Of a DNA stretch of 13,387 nt, positions 6,847 to 13,357 are shown piece by piece. The notes below the pieces were generated by a model, which was not told the DNA's origin, ran no database searches, and saw only the letters and a program-made list of their open reading frames with translations. How positions within the stretch are numbered: position 1 is the stretch's first letter; each line of letters opens with the position of its first letter. Source of the stretch: JBLHUT01 sp047629975 (GTDB lineage Bacteria > Pseudomonadota > Alphaproteobacteria > Rhodobacterales > Rhodobacteraceae); the NCBI GenBank assembly GCA_047629975.1, contig JBLHUT010000066.1, positions 1 through 13,387 on the forward strand. The letters are read 5' to 3'. A program made the position numbers and the translations under genes.

Positions 6847-7487
6847 AGATTTTTATCCTCATAGTCGCACAGGTCACGAATGATACAGGCCGCACATGAC
6901 GGCTTGCGCGCCGTACAGACATAGCGCCCGTGCAGGATCATCCAGTGATGTGCGTGATGTTGAAAATCAGCAGGAATATGGTCTTCGACGGCACGCTCGA
7001 CCGCGACCACATCTTTGCCGACGGCAATTCCCGCACGATTACCGATCCGGAAAATATGCGTGTCCACGGCCTGCGCCGGCATGCCCCACCACATATTCAG
7101 CACCACATTCGCAGTCTTGCGCCCGACACCCGGCAGGCTCTCAAGAGCGGCACGCGAATTGGGTACCTCGCCACCGAACTGCTCGACCAGAATGCGGCTC
7201 ATCTTGATGACGTTCCTGGCTTTGTTGCGGTAAAGCCCGATTGTCTTGATGTGTTCGATTACCGTATCTTCGCCCAGATCAAGCATCTTTTGCGGGGTAT
7301 CGGCAATTTTGAACAATTCCGCCGTTGCACGGTTCACGCCCTTATCCGTGGCCTGTGCGGACAACGCGACCGCAACGACCAACGTAAACGCGTTCACATG
7401 ATCCAGTTCGCCCTTCGGTTCCGGCTCTGATGCCTGAAACCGGGTGAAAATCTCGCGTAGTACAGCGTATGATAGTTGTTTGGCCAT
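6843..7487 (-). CDS. nth: Endonuclease III (DNA glycosylase/AP lyase)
   Basis: A base-excision-repair enzyme that removes oxidised pyrimidines and nicks the abasic site. Counting from the ATG at 7487 it has 214 residues, the usual size. The helix-hairpin-helix LPGVGRKTANVV (118-129) contains the catalytic Lys124, and VDTHI holds catalytic Asp142. The iron-sulfur cluster ligands Cys191, Cys198, Cys201 and Cys207 show the classic C-x6-C-x2-C-x5-C spacing. The frame extends upstream to a TTG at 7508, but MAKQLSYAVLREIF is the family-like start. The gene is divergent from the Ada-like alkyltransferase, about 107 bases away, and overlaps the downstream PfkB gene by 4 bases. Confidence 0.97.
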   Translation of the reverse strand: MAKQLSYAVLREIFTRFQASEPEPKGELDHVNAFTLVVAVALSAQATDKGVNRATAELFKIADTPQKMLDLGEDTVIEHIKTIGLYRNKARNVIKMSRILVEQFGGEVPNSRAALESLPGVGRKTANVVLNMWWGMPAQAVDTHIFRIGNRAGIAVGKDVVAVERAVEDHIPADFQHHAHHWMILHGRYVCTARKPSCAACIIRDLCDYEDKNL

Positions 7488-7594
7488 GTGGGGGATATGT
7501 CCCGCCAAGGCAGGGCTGGCAAGTAAAAGCCGCAGGATTCGGGTCGAAACCTTGCCAAAATCACCATAGACTTGTCCAAAATGGAGAGCCCGCG
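7488..7594. promoter_or_regulatory. Divergent promoter region of nth and the Ada-like gene
   Basis: This short spacer must hold both promoters if the genes have their own. A GGGA-N4-TCCC inverted repeat lies just upstream of the nth start (about 7492-7503), and TTGCCA (7553-7558) could be a -35 box for the rightward gene, without a convincing -10 partner. No Ada-box-like sequence was recognised. Confidence 0.3.
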
Positions 7595-8428
7595 ATGCAA
7601 GCCGATGAAGCCTATCATTACCAAGTCATCCGACGTGCGCTTGATCTGATCGACGCCGCAGGCACCGAAATTCCGCTTGATACTCTGGCCGCACAGATGC
7701 AGATGAGCCCGGCTCATTTTCAGCGGATCTTCTCGGCCTGGGTCGGCGTATCGCCAAAACGGTACCAGCAATATCTCACACTGGGTCACGCCAAAACACT
7801 TTTATCCGAGCGTTTCACAACTCTTCAGGCCGCAGATGGTGCCGGTCTGTCCGGTTCGGGGCGGCTGCACGATCTGTTCATCCGCTGGGAAGCCATGAGT
7901 CCCGGAACCTTTGCACGCAAGGGCGACGGGGTCGAAATCTACTTTGGCTGGTTCAACTCGCCGTTTGGCGAAGCCCTCGCAATGGGTACCGATGTCGGCC
8001 TGTGCGGGTTGGCCTTTTCCGAAGAATGCGGCAGGGACTCCGCGATGACCGACATGACGACCCGCTGGCCTGATGCCCGCTATATCGAAGCGCCAGAGAA
8101 AATCGCGCGCTGGGTCGGCGCGACTTTTGCGATGAAGGGCGATATGGCGCTGCAAATGATTGGTGCGCCATTCCAGATCAAGGTCTGGGAGGCGCTCTTG
8201 TCGATCCCTTCGGGCCACGTCAGCACCTATTCCGAAATCGCGGATGCTATCGGCCATCCAAAAGCCGTCCGCGCCGTGGGCACCGCTGTCGGACGCAATC
8301 CGGTCAGCTATCTGATTCCCTGCCACAGAGCATTGCGAAAATCGGGCGGTTTGGGCGGCTATCACTGGGGTCTACCGGTCAAGCGCGCGATGCTTGCGTA
8401 TGAATCAGCCCGTGCCGACAGCTTGTAG
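7595..8428 (+). CDS. Ada-like AraC-type regulator fused to methylated-DNA--cysteine methyltransferase
   Basis: A 277-residue protein that repairs O6-alkylguanine by transferring the alkyl group to its own cysteine, a suicide reaction. Residues 1-110 form an AraC/XylS-type helix-turn-helix region (LAAQMQMSPAHFQRIFSAWVG). Residues about 115-270 are the alkyltransferase domain with RAVGTAVGRNP (226-236) and the active site PCHR (242-245, Cys243). The N-terminal zinc-binding Ada domain that senses methyl phosphotriesters in E. coli Ada is absent. The ATG at 7595 is chosen because GGAG sits 8 bases upstream and the protein then begins at the HTH; the frame is open further upstream but without ribosome site or conserved content. 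It pairs head-to-head with nth, making a small DNA-repair locus. Confidence 0.92.
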   Translation: MQADEAYHYQVIRRALDLIDAAGTEIPLDTLAAQMQMSPAHFQRIFSAWVGVSPKRYQQYLTLGHAKTLLSERFTTLQAADGAGLSGSGRLHDLFIRWEAMSPGTFARKGDGVEIYFGWFNSPFGEALAMGTDVGLCGLAFSEECGRDSAMTDMTTRWPDARYIEAPEKIARWVGATFAMKGDMALQMIGAPFQIKVWEALLSIPSGHVSTYSEIADAIGHPKAVRAVGTAVGRNPVSYLIPCHRALRKSGGLGGYHWGLPVKRAMLAYESARADSL

Positions 8429-8534
8429 CAAATTGCGCCGATGCTGCACCTGCGAAAGAAACGGCTTGCAGCGATGTGCGCAATATTCTAACGGTTTTAG
8501 CACCACAAACGCAATATGATTACCGGAGACTGCC
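8429..8534 (+). promoter_or_regulatory. Upstream region of mcl1 with short repeats
   Basis: ATTGCGC (8432-8438) and GCGCAAT (8478-8484) form an inverted repeat 39 bases apart, and GCAATAT occurs twice in direct orientation (8480-8486 and 8511-8517). These might be binding sites for a regulator of acetyl-CoA assimilation, but I cannot match them to a known motif and saw no good -35/-10 pair. Confidence 0.25.
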
Positions 8535-9491
8535 ATGAGCTTTCGCCTGCAACCCACACCGCCCGCACGCCCCAACCGGTGTCAGCTGTTTGGCCCCGGT
8601 TCAAATACCAAACTGTTCGAGAAAATGGCCGCCAGCGCGGCTGATGTCATCAACCTCGACCTGGAAGACAGCGTCGCACCGGATGACAAGGCAACGGCCC
8701 GCGCCAATGTCATTCAGGCCATCGGGGATGTGGATTGGGGCAACAAAACTTTGTCGGTCCGGATCAACGGGCTGGATACGCCCTACTGGTACCGTGATGT
8801 GGTCGACCTGTTGGAGCTTTGCGACGACCGGCTTGACCAGATCATGATCCCCAAGGTCGGTTGCGCAAGTGATATTTATGCCGTTGATGCCCTCGTGACC
8901 GCGATCGAAGCCGCAAAAGGACGCAAAAAACGTATCCGCTTTGAAGTTATCATCGAAAGTGCGGCCGGCATTGCCCATGTCGAGGAAATCGCCGCGGCCT
9001 CTCCGCGACTTGATGCAATGAGCCTTGGGGCGGCAGATTTCGCCGCCTCGATGGGCATGCAAACCACAGGCATCGGCGGCACACAGGAAAACTATTACAT
9101 GCAGCGCGGCACCGAGCGGTATTGGTCCGATCCGTGGCATTGGGCACAAACAGCCATTGTCGCCGCATGCCGCACCCACGGTGTGCTACCCGTCGACGGA
9201 CCCTTTGGCGATTTCAGCGATGACGAGGGATACATCGCACAGGCAAAGCGGTCTGCCACATTGGGAATGGTCGGTAAATGGGCCATCCACCCCAAACAGA
9301 TCAAGCTGGCCAACGAAGTGTTTACCCCCTCTGCCGAAGCGGTCGCCGAAGCGCGCGAAATCATTGCGGCGATGGAACAAGCCACCGCCGAAGGGGCCGG
9401 AGCCGCCGTTTACAAAGGGCGTCTGGTCGATATTGCCTCGATCAAGCAAGCCGAAGTTATCGTGAAACAATCCGAATTGATCGCAGGCTGA
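8535..9491 (+). CDS. mcl1: L-malyl-CoA/beta-methylmalyl-CoA lyase
   Basis: A 318-residue lyase of the HpcH/CitE superfamily. It reversibly cleaves (2R,3S)-beta-methylmalyl-CoA to propionyl-CoA and glyoxylate and L-malyl-CoA to acetyl-CoA and glyoxylate. These are steps of the ethylmalonyl-CoA pathway for growth on acetate-yielding substrates. The sequence closely follows the Rhodobacter Mcl1 that I remember, with the same length and the same start MSFRLQP. Arg76 (SVRING), the magnesium ligands Glu141 (VIIESAAGI) and Asp168 (GAADFA), and the C-terminal IHPKQ (251-255) are present. The ribosome site GGAG is 6 bases from the ATG. A DUF2161 gene follows after 33 bases in the same direction. Confidence 0.96.
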   Translation: MSFRLQPTPPARPNRCQLFGPGSNTKLFEKMAASAADVINLDLEDSVAPDDKATARANVIQAIGDVDWGNKTLSVRINGLDTPYWYRDVVDLLELCDDRLDQIMIPKVGCASDIYAVDALVTAIEAAKGRKKRIRFEVIIESAAGIAHVEEIAAASPRLDAMSLGAADFAASMGMQTTGIGGTQENYYMQRGTERYWSDPWHWAQTAIVAACRTHGVLPVDGPFGDFSDDEGYIAQAKRSATLGMVGKWAIHPKQIKLANEVFTPSAEAVAEAREIIAAMEQATAEGAGAAVYKGRLVDIASIKQAEVIVKQSELIAG

Positions 9492-9517
9492 GGTATCGTC
9501 CACGGCAGGACACAGAC

Positions 9518-9532
9518 ATGAATAATGGCTAA
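9518..9532 (+). CDS. Possible 4-codon leader ORF overlapping the DUF2161 start
   Basis: ATG AAT AAT GGC TAA begins 7 bases after AGGA (9507-9510), the best-placed ribosome site in this spacer, and its stop codon lies just inside the next gene, which begins at 9525 in another frame. A ribosome finishing here could restart on the main gene. It may be chance, since it is only four codons. Confidence 0.2.
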   Translation: MNNG

Positions 9533-10226
9533 AGCCCCACAAAAACTCCGCGAAACCGATCTTTATGCCCCGATAAAAGCATTTCTCGAGGCACAGGGCT
9601 ATGCGGTAAAGGGCGAGGTCGGCGCGGCGGATGTTGTCGCCTGCCGCGGCAAGGAGGATCCCGTTATCGTCGAGTTGAAAACCGGATTTTCCCTGTCGCT
9701 TTTTCATCAGGGTGTCGCCCGTCAGGCGATCACCGATCTTGTGTACATCGCGGTGCCCCGCGGCGCCGGCAAACCCTTTGCCAAGGCGTTGAAAACAAAC
9801 ACCACATTGGCCCGCAGGTTAGGGTTGGGGGTGTTGACCGTGCGGTTGCAGGACGGATTTGTAGAGCCGCGTTGCGACCCCGCCCCCTATCGTCCGCGCC
9901 CGTCAAAACCGCACAAAGCGCGGCTGTTGCGCGAATTTGCCCGCCGCGTCGGCGACCCCAATACCGGCGGTGCGGCACGAACCATGTTGATCACCGCCTA
10001 CCGGCAAGACGCTGTTGCCTGCGCGGGGTACCTTTTGCAGCATGGCGCCTCGAAGGGCAGCATCGTTGCACAAGCAACCGGCGTGGCCCGTGCAACCCGC
10101 CTGATGGCCGACGACCATTATGGCTGGTTCGAGCGGACAGAAAAAGGCATCTACCGTCTGACCCCTAAAGGTCAGCAAGAGACAACCACGCCTTTTGACC
10201 CCGATGCCCCCCGGCGCCCGGCCTGA
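9525..10226 (+). CDS. DUF2161 family PD-(D/E)XK phosphodiesterase-like protein
   Basis: A 233-residue protein of unknown function, common in Rhodobacterales. The first half has a nuclease-like fold signature: Glu31 (KGEVG), Asp36 (AADVV), then Glu50-x-Lys52 (IVELK) and Gln62, arranged as in PD-(D/E)XK enzymes such as Holliday-junction and restriction-type nucleases. The C-terminal part (about 165-217) reads as a winged helix: GYLLQHGASKGSIVAQATGV, then a strand pair ending GIYRLTPKGQ. A DNA- or RNA-processing role is therefore suggested, but nothing shows its substrate. The frame is closed by a TGA at 9519, so ATG 9525 is the first possible start. The tail (220-233) is proline- and aspartate-rich. 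It lies 33 bases after mcl1 and may be co-transcribed with it. Confidence 0.85.
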   Translation: MAKAPQKLRETDLYAPIKAFLEAQGYAVKGEVGAADVVACRGKEDPVIVELKTGFSLSLFHQGVARQAITDLVYIAVPRGAGKPFAKALKTNTTLARRLGLGVLTVRLQDGFVEPRCDPAPYRPRPSKPHKARLLREFARRVGDPNTGGAARTMLITAYRQDAVACAGYLLQHGASKGSIVAQATGVARATRLMADDHYGWFERTEKGIYRLTPKGQQETTTPFDPDAPRRPA

Positions 10227-10250
10227 TCGCAATTCACACAGTCCCAGACA

Positions 10251-10280
10251 TTGCACCGCGCCTGCACACAGGCCATATAG
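10251..10280 (+). promoter_or_regulatory. Candidate accA promoter
   Basis: TTGCAC (10251-10256) is followed 17-19 bases later by overlapping A/T-rich hexamers CATATA/ATATAG/TATAGG starting at 10274-10276. Transcription would start close to the gene, leaving a leader of about 17 bases with GGAG 6 bases from the ATG. The pattern is plausible but the -10 box is not sharp. Confidence 0.4.
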
Positions 10281-10304
10281 GCTACAAAGCAGGCGGAGCG
10301 ACGC

Positions 10305-11267
10305 ATGAACAATTATCTGGAATTTGAAAAACCTCTTGCAGAGATTGAGGGCAAAGCCGAAGAGTTGCGAGCCTTGGCGCGCGCCAACAAAAGCCTGAAT
10401 ATCACCAGTGAGGCGACCGCATTGGATACCAAGGCAAGTGCGATGCTTGCCGATATCTATTCCAATCTTACGCCGTGGCGTAAATGTCAGGTGGCCAGGC
10501 ACCCCAACAGGCCCCACACCAGCGACTACATCAAAGCGTTGTTTACCGAATACACCCCCCTTGCAGGGGACAGGAATTTTGCCGACGACCATTCGGTGAT
10601 GGGCGGGCTTGCCCGTTTGAATGATCGCGCAGTGATGGTCATCGGCCATGAAAAAGGCCACGATACAAAAAGCCGGATCGAGCGCAACTTCGGCATGGCA
10701 CGACCCGAGGGATACCGAAAGGCCATCCGGTTGATGGACATGGCAGACCGCTTCCGGCTGCCCGTCATTACCTTGATCGACACACCTGGCGCCTATCCCG
10801 GCAAAGGCGCCGAAGAGCGTGGTCAATCCGAAGCGATTGCCCGGTCAACCCAGAAATGTCTTGAGATCGGCGTGCCGCTGGTGAGTGTTATCATCGGTGA
10901 AGGCGGTTCCGGCGGCGCGGTTGCTTTTGCGACAGCAAACAAACTGGCGATGCTGGAACACTCTGTCTATTCGGTCATCTCGCCGGAGGGATGTGCCTCG
11001 ATCCTGTGGAAAAACCCCGAAAAAATGCGCGAGGCCGCCGAAGCTTTGCGATTGACAGCTCAGGACCTCAAGTCGCTTGATATCATCGACCGGATCATCA
11101 GCGAACCTGTTGGCGGCGCACAACGCCACCAAACCGAAGTCATCGGGAGGGTCGGGCGGGCTATTGGTGCCATGCTTGACGAGATGTCCGGCATGTCACG
11201 CAAGGATCTGGTGCGTCACCGCAGAGAAAAGTTTCTGGCGATGGGCAGTCAGGGTCTGGCAGCCTAG
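10305..11267 (+). CDS. accA: Acetyl-CoA carboxylase carboxyltransferase subunit alpha
   Basis: A 320-residue subunit that with AccD moves the carboxyl group from biotin (on AccB) to acetyl-CoA, making malonyl-CoA for fatty acid synthesis. The family length is about 319. The N-terminal coiled-coil-like segment begins YLEFEKPLAEIEGKAEEL. The core shows DTPGAYPGKGAEERGQSEAI and the glycine-rich GEGGSGGAVAFATAN that forms an oxyanion hole, followed by YSVISPEGCASILWK. All of it matches AccA without gaps. The start is supported by GGAG 6 bases upstream. accA stands apart from accD, as in most proteobacteria. Its 3' side is a hairpin-rich spacer. Confidence 0.98.
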   Translation: MNNYLEFEKPLAEIEGKAEELRALARANKSLNITSEATALDTKASAMLADIYSNLTPWRKCQVARHPNRPHTSDYIKALFTEYTPLAGDRNFADDHSVMGGLARLNDRAVMVIGHEKGHDTKSRIERNFGMARPEGYRKAIRLMDMADRFRLPVITLIDTPGAYPGKGAEERGQSEAIARSTQKCLEIGVPLVSVIIGEGGSGGAVAFATANKLAMLEHSVYSVISPEGCASILWKNPEKMREAAEALRLTAQDLKSLDIIDRIISEPVGGAQRHQTEVIGRVGRAIGAMLDEMSGMSRKDLVRHRREKFLAMGSQGLAA

Positions 11268-11300
11268 GCAACGGGGGGCTCCCGCCCTTTGTACCGTTGC
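11268..11300 (+). terminator. Stem-loop directly after accA
   Basis: GCAACGG (11268-11274) starts right after the accA stop codon and pairs perfectly with CCGTTGC (11294-11300); the loop contains a nested GGG-gct-CCC element and is rich in G and C. There is no long T tract, so it may be a weak terminator or an mRNA 3'-end stabiliser. Its right arm overlaps the next hairpin (11298-11312). Confidence 0.4.
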
Positions 11301-11312
11301 AGCAAAGCTGCA
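11298..11312. repeat. Hairpin TGCAGC-aaa-GCTGCA
   Basis: A perfect 6-bp stem with a 3-base loop. Because it shares three bases (11298-11300) with the preceding stem-loop, the two structures compete. Confidence 0.5.
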
Positions 11313-11332
11313 GGGCACAAACGTTGGGGGTA

Positions 11333-11357
11333 GCAAGTCAGGCTGCGCCTGACTTGC
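11333..11357. repeat. 11-bp perfect inverted repeat
   Basis: GCAAGTCAGGC and GCCTGACTTGC flank the 3-base loop TGC. The stem is perfect but is followed by no T tract on either strand, so a simple intrinsic terminator is unlikely. It may be a dispersed palindromic element or a protein-binding or RNA-stability structure. Confidence 0.65.
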
Positions 11358-11360
11358 ATG

Positions 11361-11382
11361 GCGCAAAATCACAGGTTTGCGC
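11361..11382. repeat. 7-bp inverted repeat upstream of the SDR gene
   Basis: GCGCAAA (11361-11367) and TTTGCGC (11376-11382) flank an 8-base loop, 35 bases before the predicted start of the dehydrogenase. It could be an operator or part of the untranslated leader structure. Confidence 0.4.
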
Positions 11383-11417
11383 GAAAAACACCGAACCAAA
11401 AGGCGGGTCAAAGCATT

Positions 11418-12248
11418 ATGAAAAAGCGAAGTATTCTGATTACCGGCTGTTCGTCAGGCATTGGCTATGACGCCGCCCATGCGCTGCACCTGCTCGGTTG
11501 GCAGGTCTTTGCAACGTGCCGTTCAGAGGCCGATTGCGCCCGCCTGCGCGACGAAGGGCTTGAGTCTTTCCGGCTTGATTACTCCGATCCTGACAGCCTG
11601 CAAGCGGCTCTTTCCGAAGTCTTGGGCCGCACCGGCGGCACACTTGATGCGCTTTTCAACAACGGTGCTTTTGGAATTCCGGGTGCCGTTGAAGATCTAC
11701 CGGTCGAGGCGCTCCGGTCGATCTTTGAGGTAAATGTCTTTGGATACCATGCGCTGGCCTGTCGGGTCATACCGGTTATGCGTGCGCAGGGATATGGCCG
11801 GATCATCCAATGCTCTTCGGTGCTGGGGTTTGTCGGGCTGAGCGGGCGGGGTGCCTATGTTGCCAGTAAATTCGCACTGGAAGGGCTGACAGAGGTCCTG
11901 CGGATTGAAATGGCCACAACTCCGATCAAGGTTATCTCGATACAGCCCGGTCCGATCACCAGCCGGATCCGACAGAACTCTGTCGCTCATTTCGAGCGCT
12001 GGATCGACTGGGAGGCAAGCCCGCGCGCGCAGGAATATCGCACCAAATGGCTGGTGCGGCTTTATGAAGATCGCGGACCAGACAAATTTGAACTGCCCGC
12101 AAGCGCCGTGACCCGTGTTCTTTTACGCGCCCTGAACGATGCCAGACCGCGCGCAAAATACCGGGTTACGATCCCGACGCACTTCATGGCCGTGCTCAAA
12201 CGCCTTTTGCCAACACGCACAATGGACGCCATCTTGCGCAGGAGCTAA
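11418..12248 (+). CDS. Short-chain dehydrogenase/reductase (classical SDR)
   Basis: A 276-residue NAD(P)-dependent oxidoreductase. The Rossmann fold begins at once with TGCSSGIG (9-16), the cofactor glycine motif. NNGA (81-84) replaces the usual NNAG, and the catalytic residues are Ser134 (or Ser133), Tyr147 and Lys151 (YVASK). PGPI (177-180) follows. A basic residue after strand two (Arg35 in ATCRSE) hints at NADP preference. The C-terminal 80 residues are longer than in minimal SDRs and end in a basic tail (about 255-276). The substrate cannot be predicted. The ATG at 11418 is preferred because the cofactor motif starts 8 residues later; the frame is open to 11358, but that part overlaps a hairpin and has no ribosome site. 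A small membrane protein and the adenosyltransferase gene follow. Confidence 0.92.
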   Translation: MKKRSILITGCSSGIGYDAAHALHLLGWQVFATCRSEADCARLRDEGLESFRLDYSDPDSLQAALSEVLGRTGGTLDALFNNGAFGIPGAVEDLPVEALRSIFEVNVFGYHALACRVIPVMRAQGYGRIIQCSSVLGFVGLSGRGAYVASKFALEGLTEVLRIEMATTPIKVISIQPGPITSRIRQNSVAHFERWIDWEASPRAQEYRTKWLVRLYEDRGPDKFELPASAVTRVLLRALNDARPRAKYRVTIPTHFMAVLKRLLPTRTMDAILRRS

Positions 12249-12313
12249 GATATCCTTCGCAATTCCCGATTTGAAACCTACATCGCCACGCACAGGTAGA
12301 AGGACAGATTACC

Positions 12314-12517
12314 ATGGGTTCCGATCCCTTATTCATTGTCGTCGTAATCGCTGCGCTGATTGTTGCCGGTATTTTGCTGGTTGGCATTGCCGGCTTTGGC
12401 AAGGGTGGCGACTTCAACCGGAAACACGCAAACAAGCTGATGCGGTACAGACTCGCTGCCCAATTTGTTGCAATTATTTTAATTATGGTCTTCGTGACCC
12501 TTCGACGAGGAGGCTGA
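12314..12517 (+). CDS. Twin transmembrane helix small protein (HIG1-like)
   Basis: A 67-residue inner-membrane protein. The first helix is about 6-29 (hydrophobic, Val/Ile/Ala-rich). A polar loop with GGDFNRKHANKLMRYR (about 31-46) comes next, and the second helix is about 47-63, ending in RRGG. The loop resembles the conserved one of the HIG_1_N (hypoxia-induced) family, whose eukaryotic members associate with respiratory supercomplexes. A respiratory role here is inference. AAGGA sits 9 bases before the ATG. The stop codon is 4 bases before the next gene, so the two are very likely one transcript. Confidence 0.85.
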   Translation: MGSDPLFIVVVIAALIVAGILLVGIAGFGKGGDFNRKHANKLMRYRLAAQFVAIILIMVFVTLRRGG

Positions 12518-12521
12518 GGCA

Positions 12522-13094
12522 ATGGTCGTACTGTCAAGAATCTATACCCGAACCGGCGACAAGGGCGATACCGCACTTGGTAACGGAAATCGCGTGGCCA
12601 AGCATTCCCAAAGGGTTACGGCCTATGGCACCGTCGATGAGTGTAACGCGACGCTGGGCATGGCGCGACTGCACGCAACAGGGGCAATTGATGCGCAGTT
12701 AGCGATGATCCAGAATGACCTTTTTGATCTCGGAGCCGACCTTTGCCGCCCCGATATGGAACAAGACGCCGAGGCGCCCTACCCTCCACTGCGCATGACA
12801 TCCGGACAGGTAGACCGCCTCGAGGCCGAGATCGACGCGATGAACACCGCTCTGGAACCGCTCCGCAGCTTCGTGTTGCCCGGCGGATCGGCACTTGCCG
12901 CATACTTGCACCTATGTCGCACCGTGTCACGGCGCGCCGAACGCCTGACTGTCGAACTGGCAACAGTCGAAACGGTCAACTCTGCGGCTTTGAAATATCT
13001 GAACCGCTTGTCCGACTGGTTTTTTGTGGCGTCCCGCATCGCCAACAATGACGGAAAAGAGGATGTCCTTTGGGTTCCAGGCGCAAACCGCTAA
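12522..13094 (+). CDS. Cob(I)yrinic acid a,c-diamide adenosyltransferase, PduO type
   Basis: A 190-residue enzyme that attaches the 5'-deoxyadenosyl group of ATP to reduced cobalamin, making coenzyme B12. The signature is complete: TRTGDKGDTAL (9-19) binds ATP, DECNA (39-43) follows, then FVLPGGS, the arginine-rich RRAERL and YLNRLSDWFFVASR. The protein is the single-domain form, as in human MMAB. GAGGAGG (12507-12513) is 8 bases from the ATG, a strong ribosome site. Its product is needed by methylmalonyl-CoA and ethylmalonyl-CoA mutases, which fits with mcl1 nearby. It may be named pduO, cobO or atr in databases; no symbol is assigned because these are used inconsistently. Confidence 0.95.
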   Translation: MVVLSRIYTRTGDKGDTALGNGNRVAKHSQRVTAYGTVDECNATLGMARLHATGAIDAQLAMIQNDLFDLGADLCRPDMEQDAEAPYPPLRMTSGQVDRLEAEIDAMNTALEPLRSFVLPGGSALAAYLHLCRTVSRRAERLTVELATVETVNSAALKYLNRLSDWFFVASRIANNDGKEDVLWVPGANR

Positions 13095-13136
13095 CCCGAA
13101 AAAGTCACTCATAACCGCCGATTACTCCCCGGCCCA

Positions 13137-13156
13137 CAGGCGGACATGTCCGCCTG
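13137..13156. repeat. 20-bp perfect palindrome
   Basis: CAGGCGGA-CATG-TCCGCCTG reads the same on both strands. As RNA it would form an 8-bp stem with a 4-base loop, 43 bases after the adenosyltransferase stop. It lacks a T tract. It could be a regulator site or a dispersed palindromic element. Confidence 0.6.
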
Positions 13157-13192
13157 CCACGCCCAACACAACAGCAAGCGGCCATAGCCGCG

Positions 13193-13210
13193 TCCCGCGT
13201 TGTGGCGGGA
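13193..13210. repeat. 6-bp inverted repeat TCCCGC/GCGGGA
   Basis: A second short hairpin in the same spacer, with a 6-base loop (13199-13204). It is weak alone but part of a cluster of four inverted repeats between 13137 and 13314. Confidence 0.4.
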
Positions 13211-13248
13211 GCCCACCGTTTTCTACCCTGCAAAACACCCATAACCAG

Positions 13249-13285
13249 AAAAACGCCGCGTCCAGGGTCTAAATGCGTCGTTTTT
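13249..13285 (+). terminator. Intrinsic terminator-like stem, possibly bidirectional
   Basis: AAAAACGCCGC (13249-13259) pairs with GCGTCGTTTTT (13275-13285) with one mismatch and a 15-base loop. The right arm ends in TTTTT on the plus strand, and the left arm begins with AAAAA, which supplies a U tract for leftward transcripts. It would end the transcript that includes the adenosyltransferase before etfB begins. Confidence 0.6.
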
Positions 13286-13357
13286 CCCCTGTCCGACTAG
13301 CGCTCCAAACGCTAACTAATAAGCAACTTTTGTTTACAAACCCAAGGAGCCACGCAG

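Larger units (their letters stand above)
13095..13357. other. Intergenic region between adenosyltransferase and etfB
   Basis: This is a gene-free spacer of about 260 bases holding the palindrome at 13137-13156, the repeat at 13193-13210, the terminator at 13249-13285 and a TAGCG-N7-CGCTA repeat at 13298-13314. A promoter for etfB should lie between 13286 and 13340, but no unambiguous -35/-10 pair was found. An inverted TTTGT-TT-ACAAA lies at about 13329-13340, just before the ribosome site. Confidence 0.5.

Noticed and set aside
7488..7508. TTG start for nth seven codons upstream
   Set aside because: The extra residues are not family-like, and ATG 7487 gives the usual length and N-terminus.
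7469..7594. Upstream extension of the Ada-like protein
   Set aside because: The extra 42 residues have no domain, overlap the nth start and lack a ribosome site; ATG 7595 has GGAG at a good distance.
9903..10826. 307-codon minus-strand open frame across DUF2161 and accA
   Set aside because: It covers parts of two clear plus-strand genes and encodes a Cys/His/Gly-rich product with no recognisable family.
11358..11417. Earlier ATG for the short-chain dehydrogenase
   Set aside because: It lies inside a hairpin region without a ribosome site and would add 20 residues before the cofactor motif.
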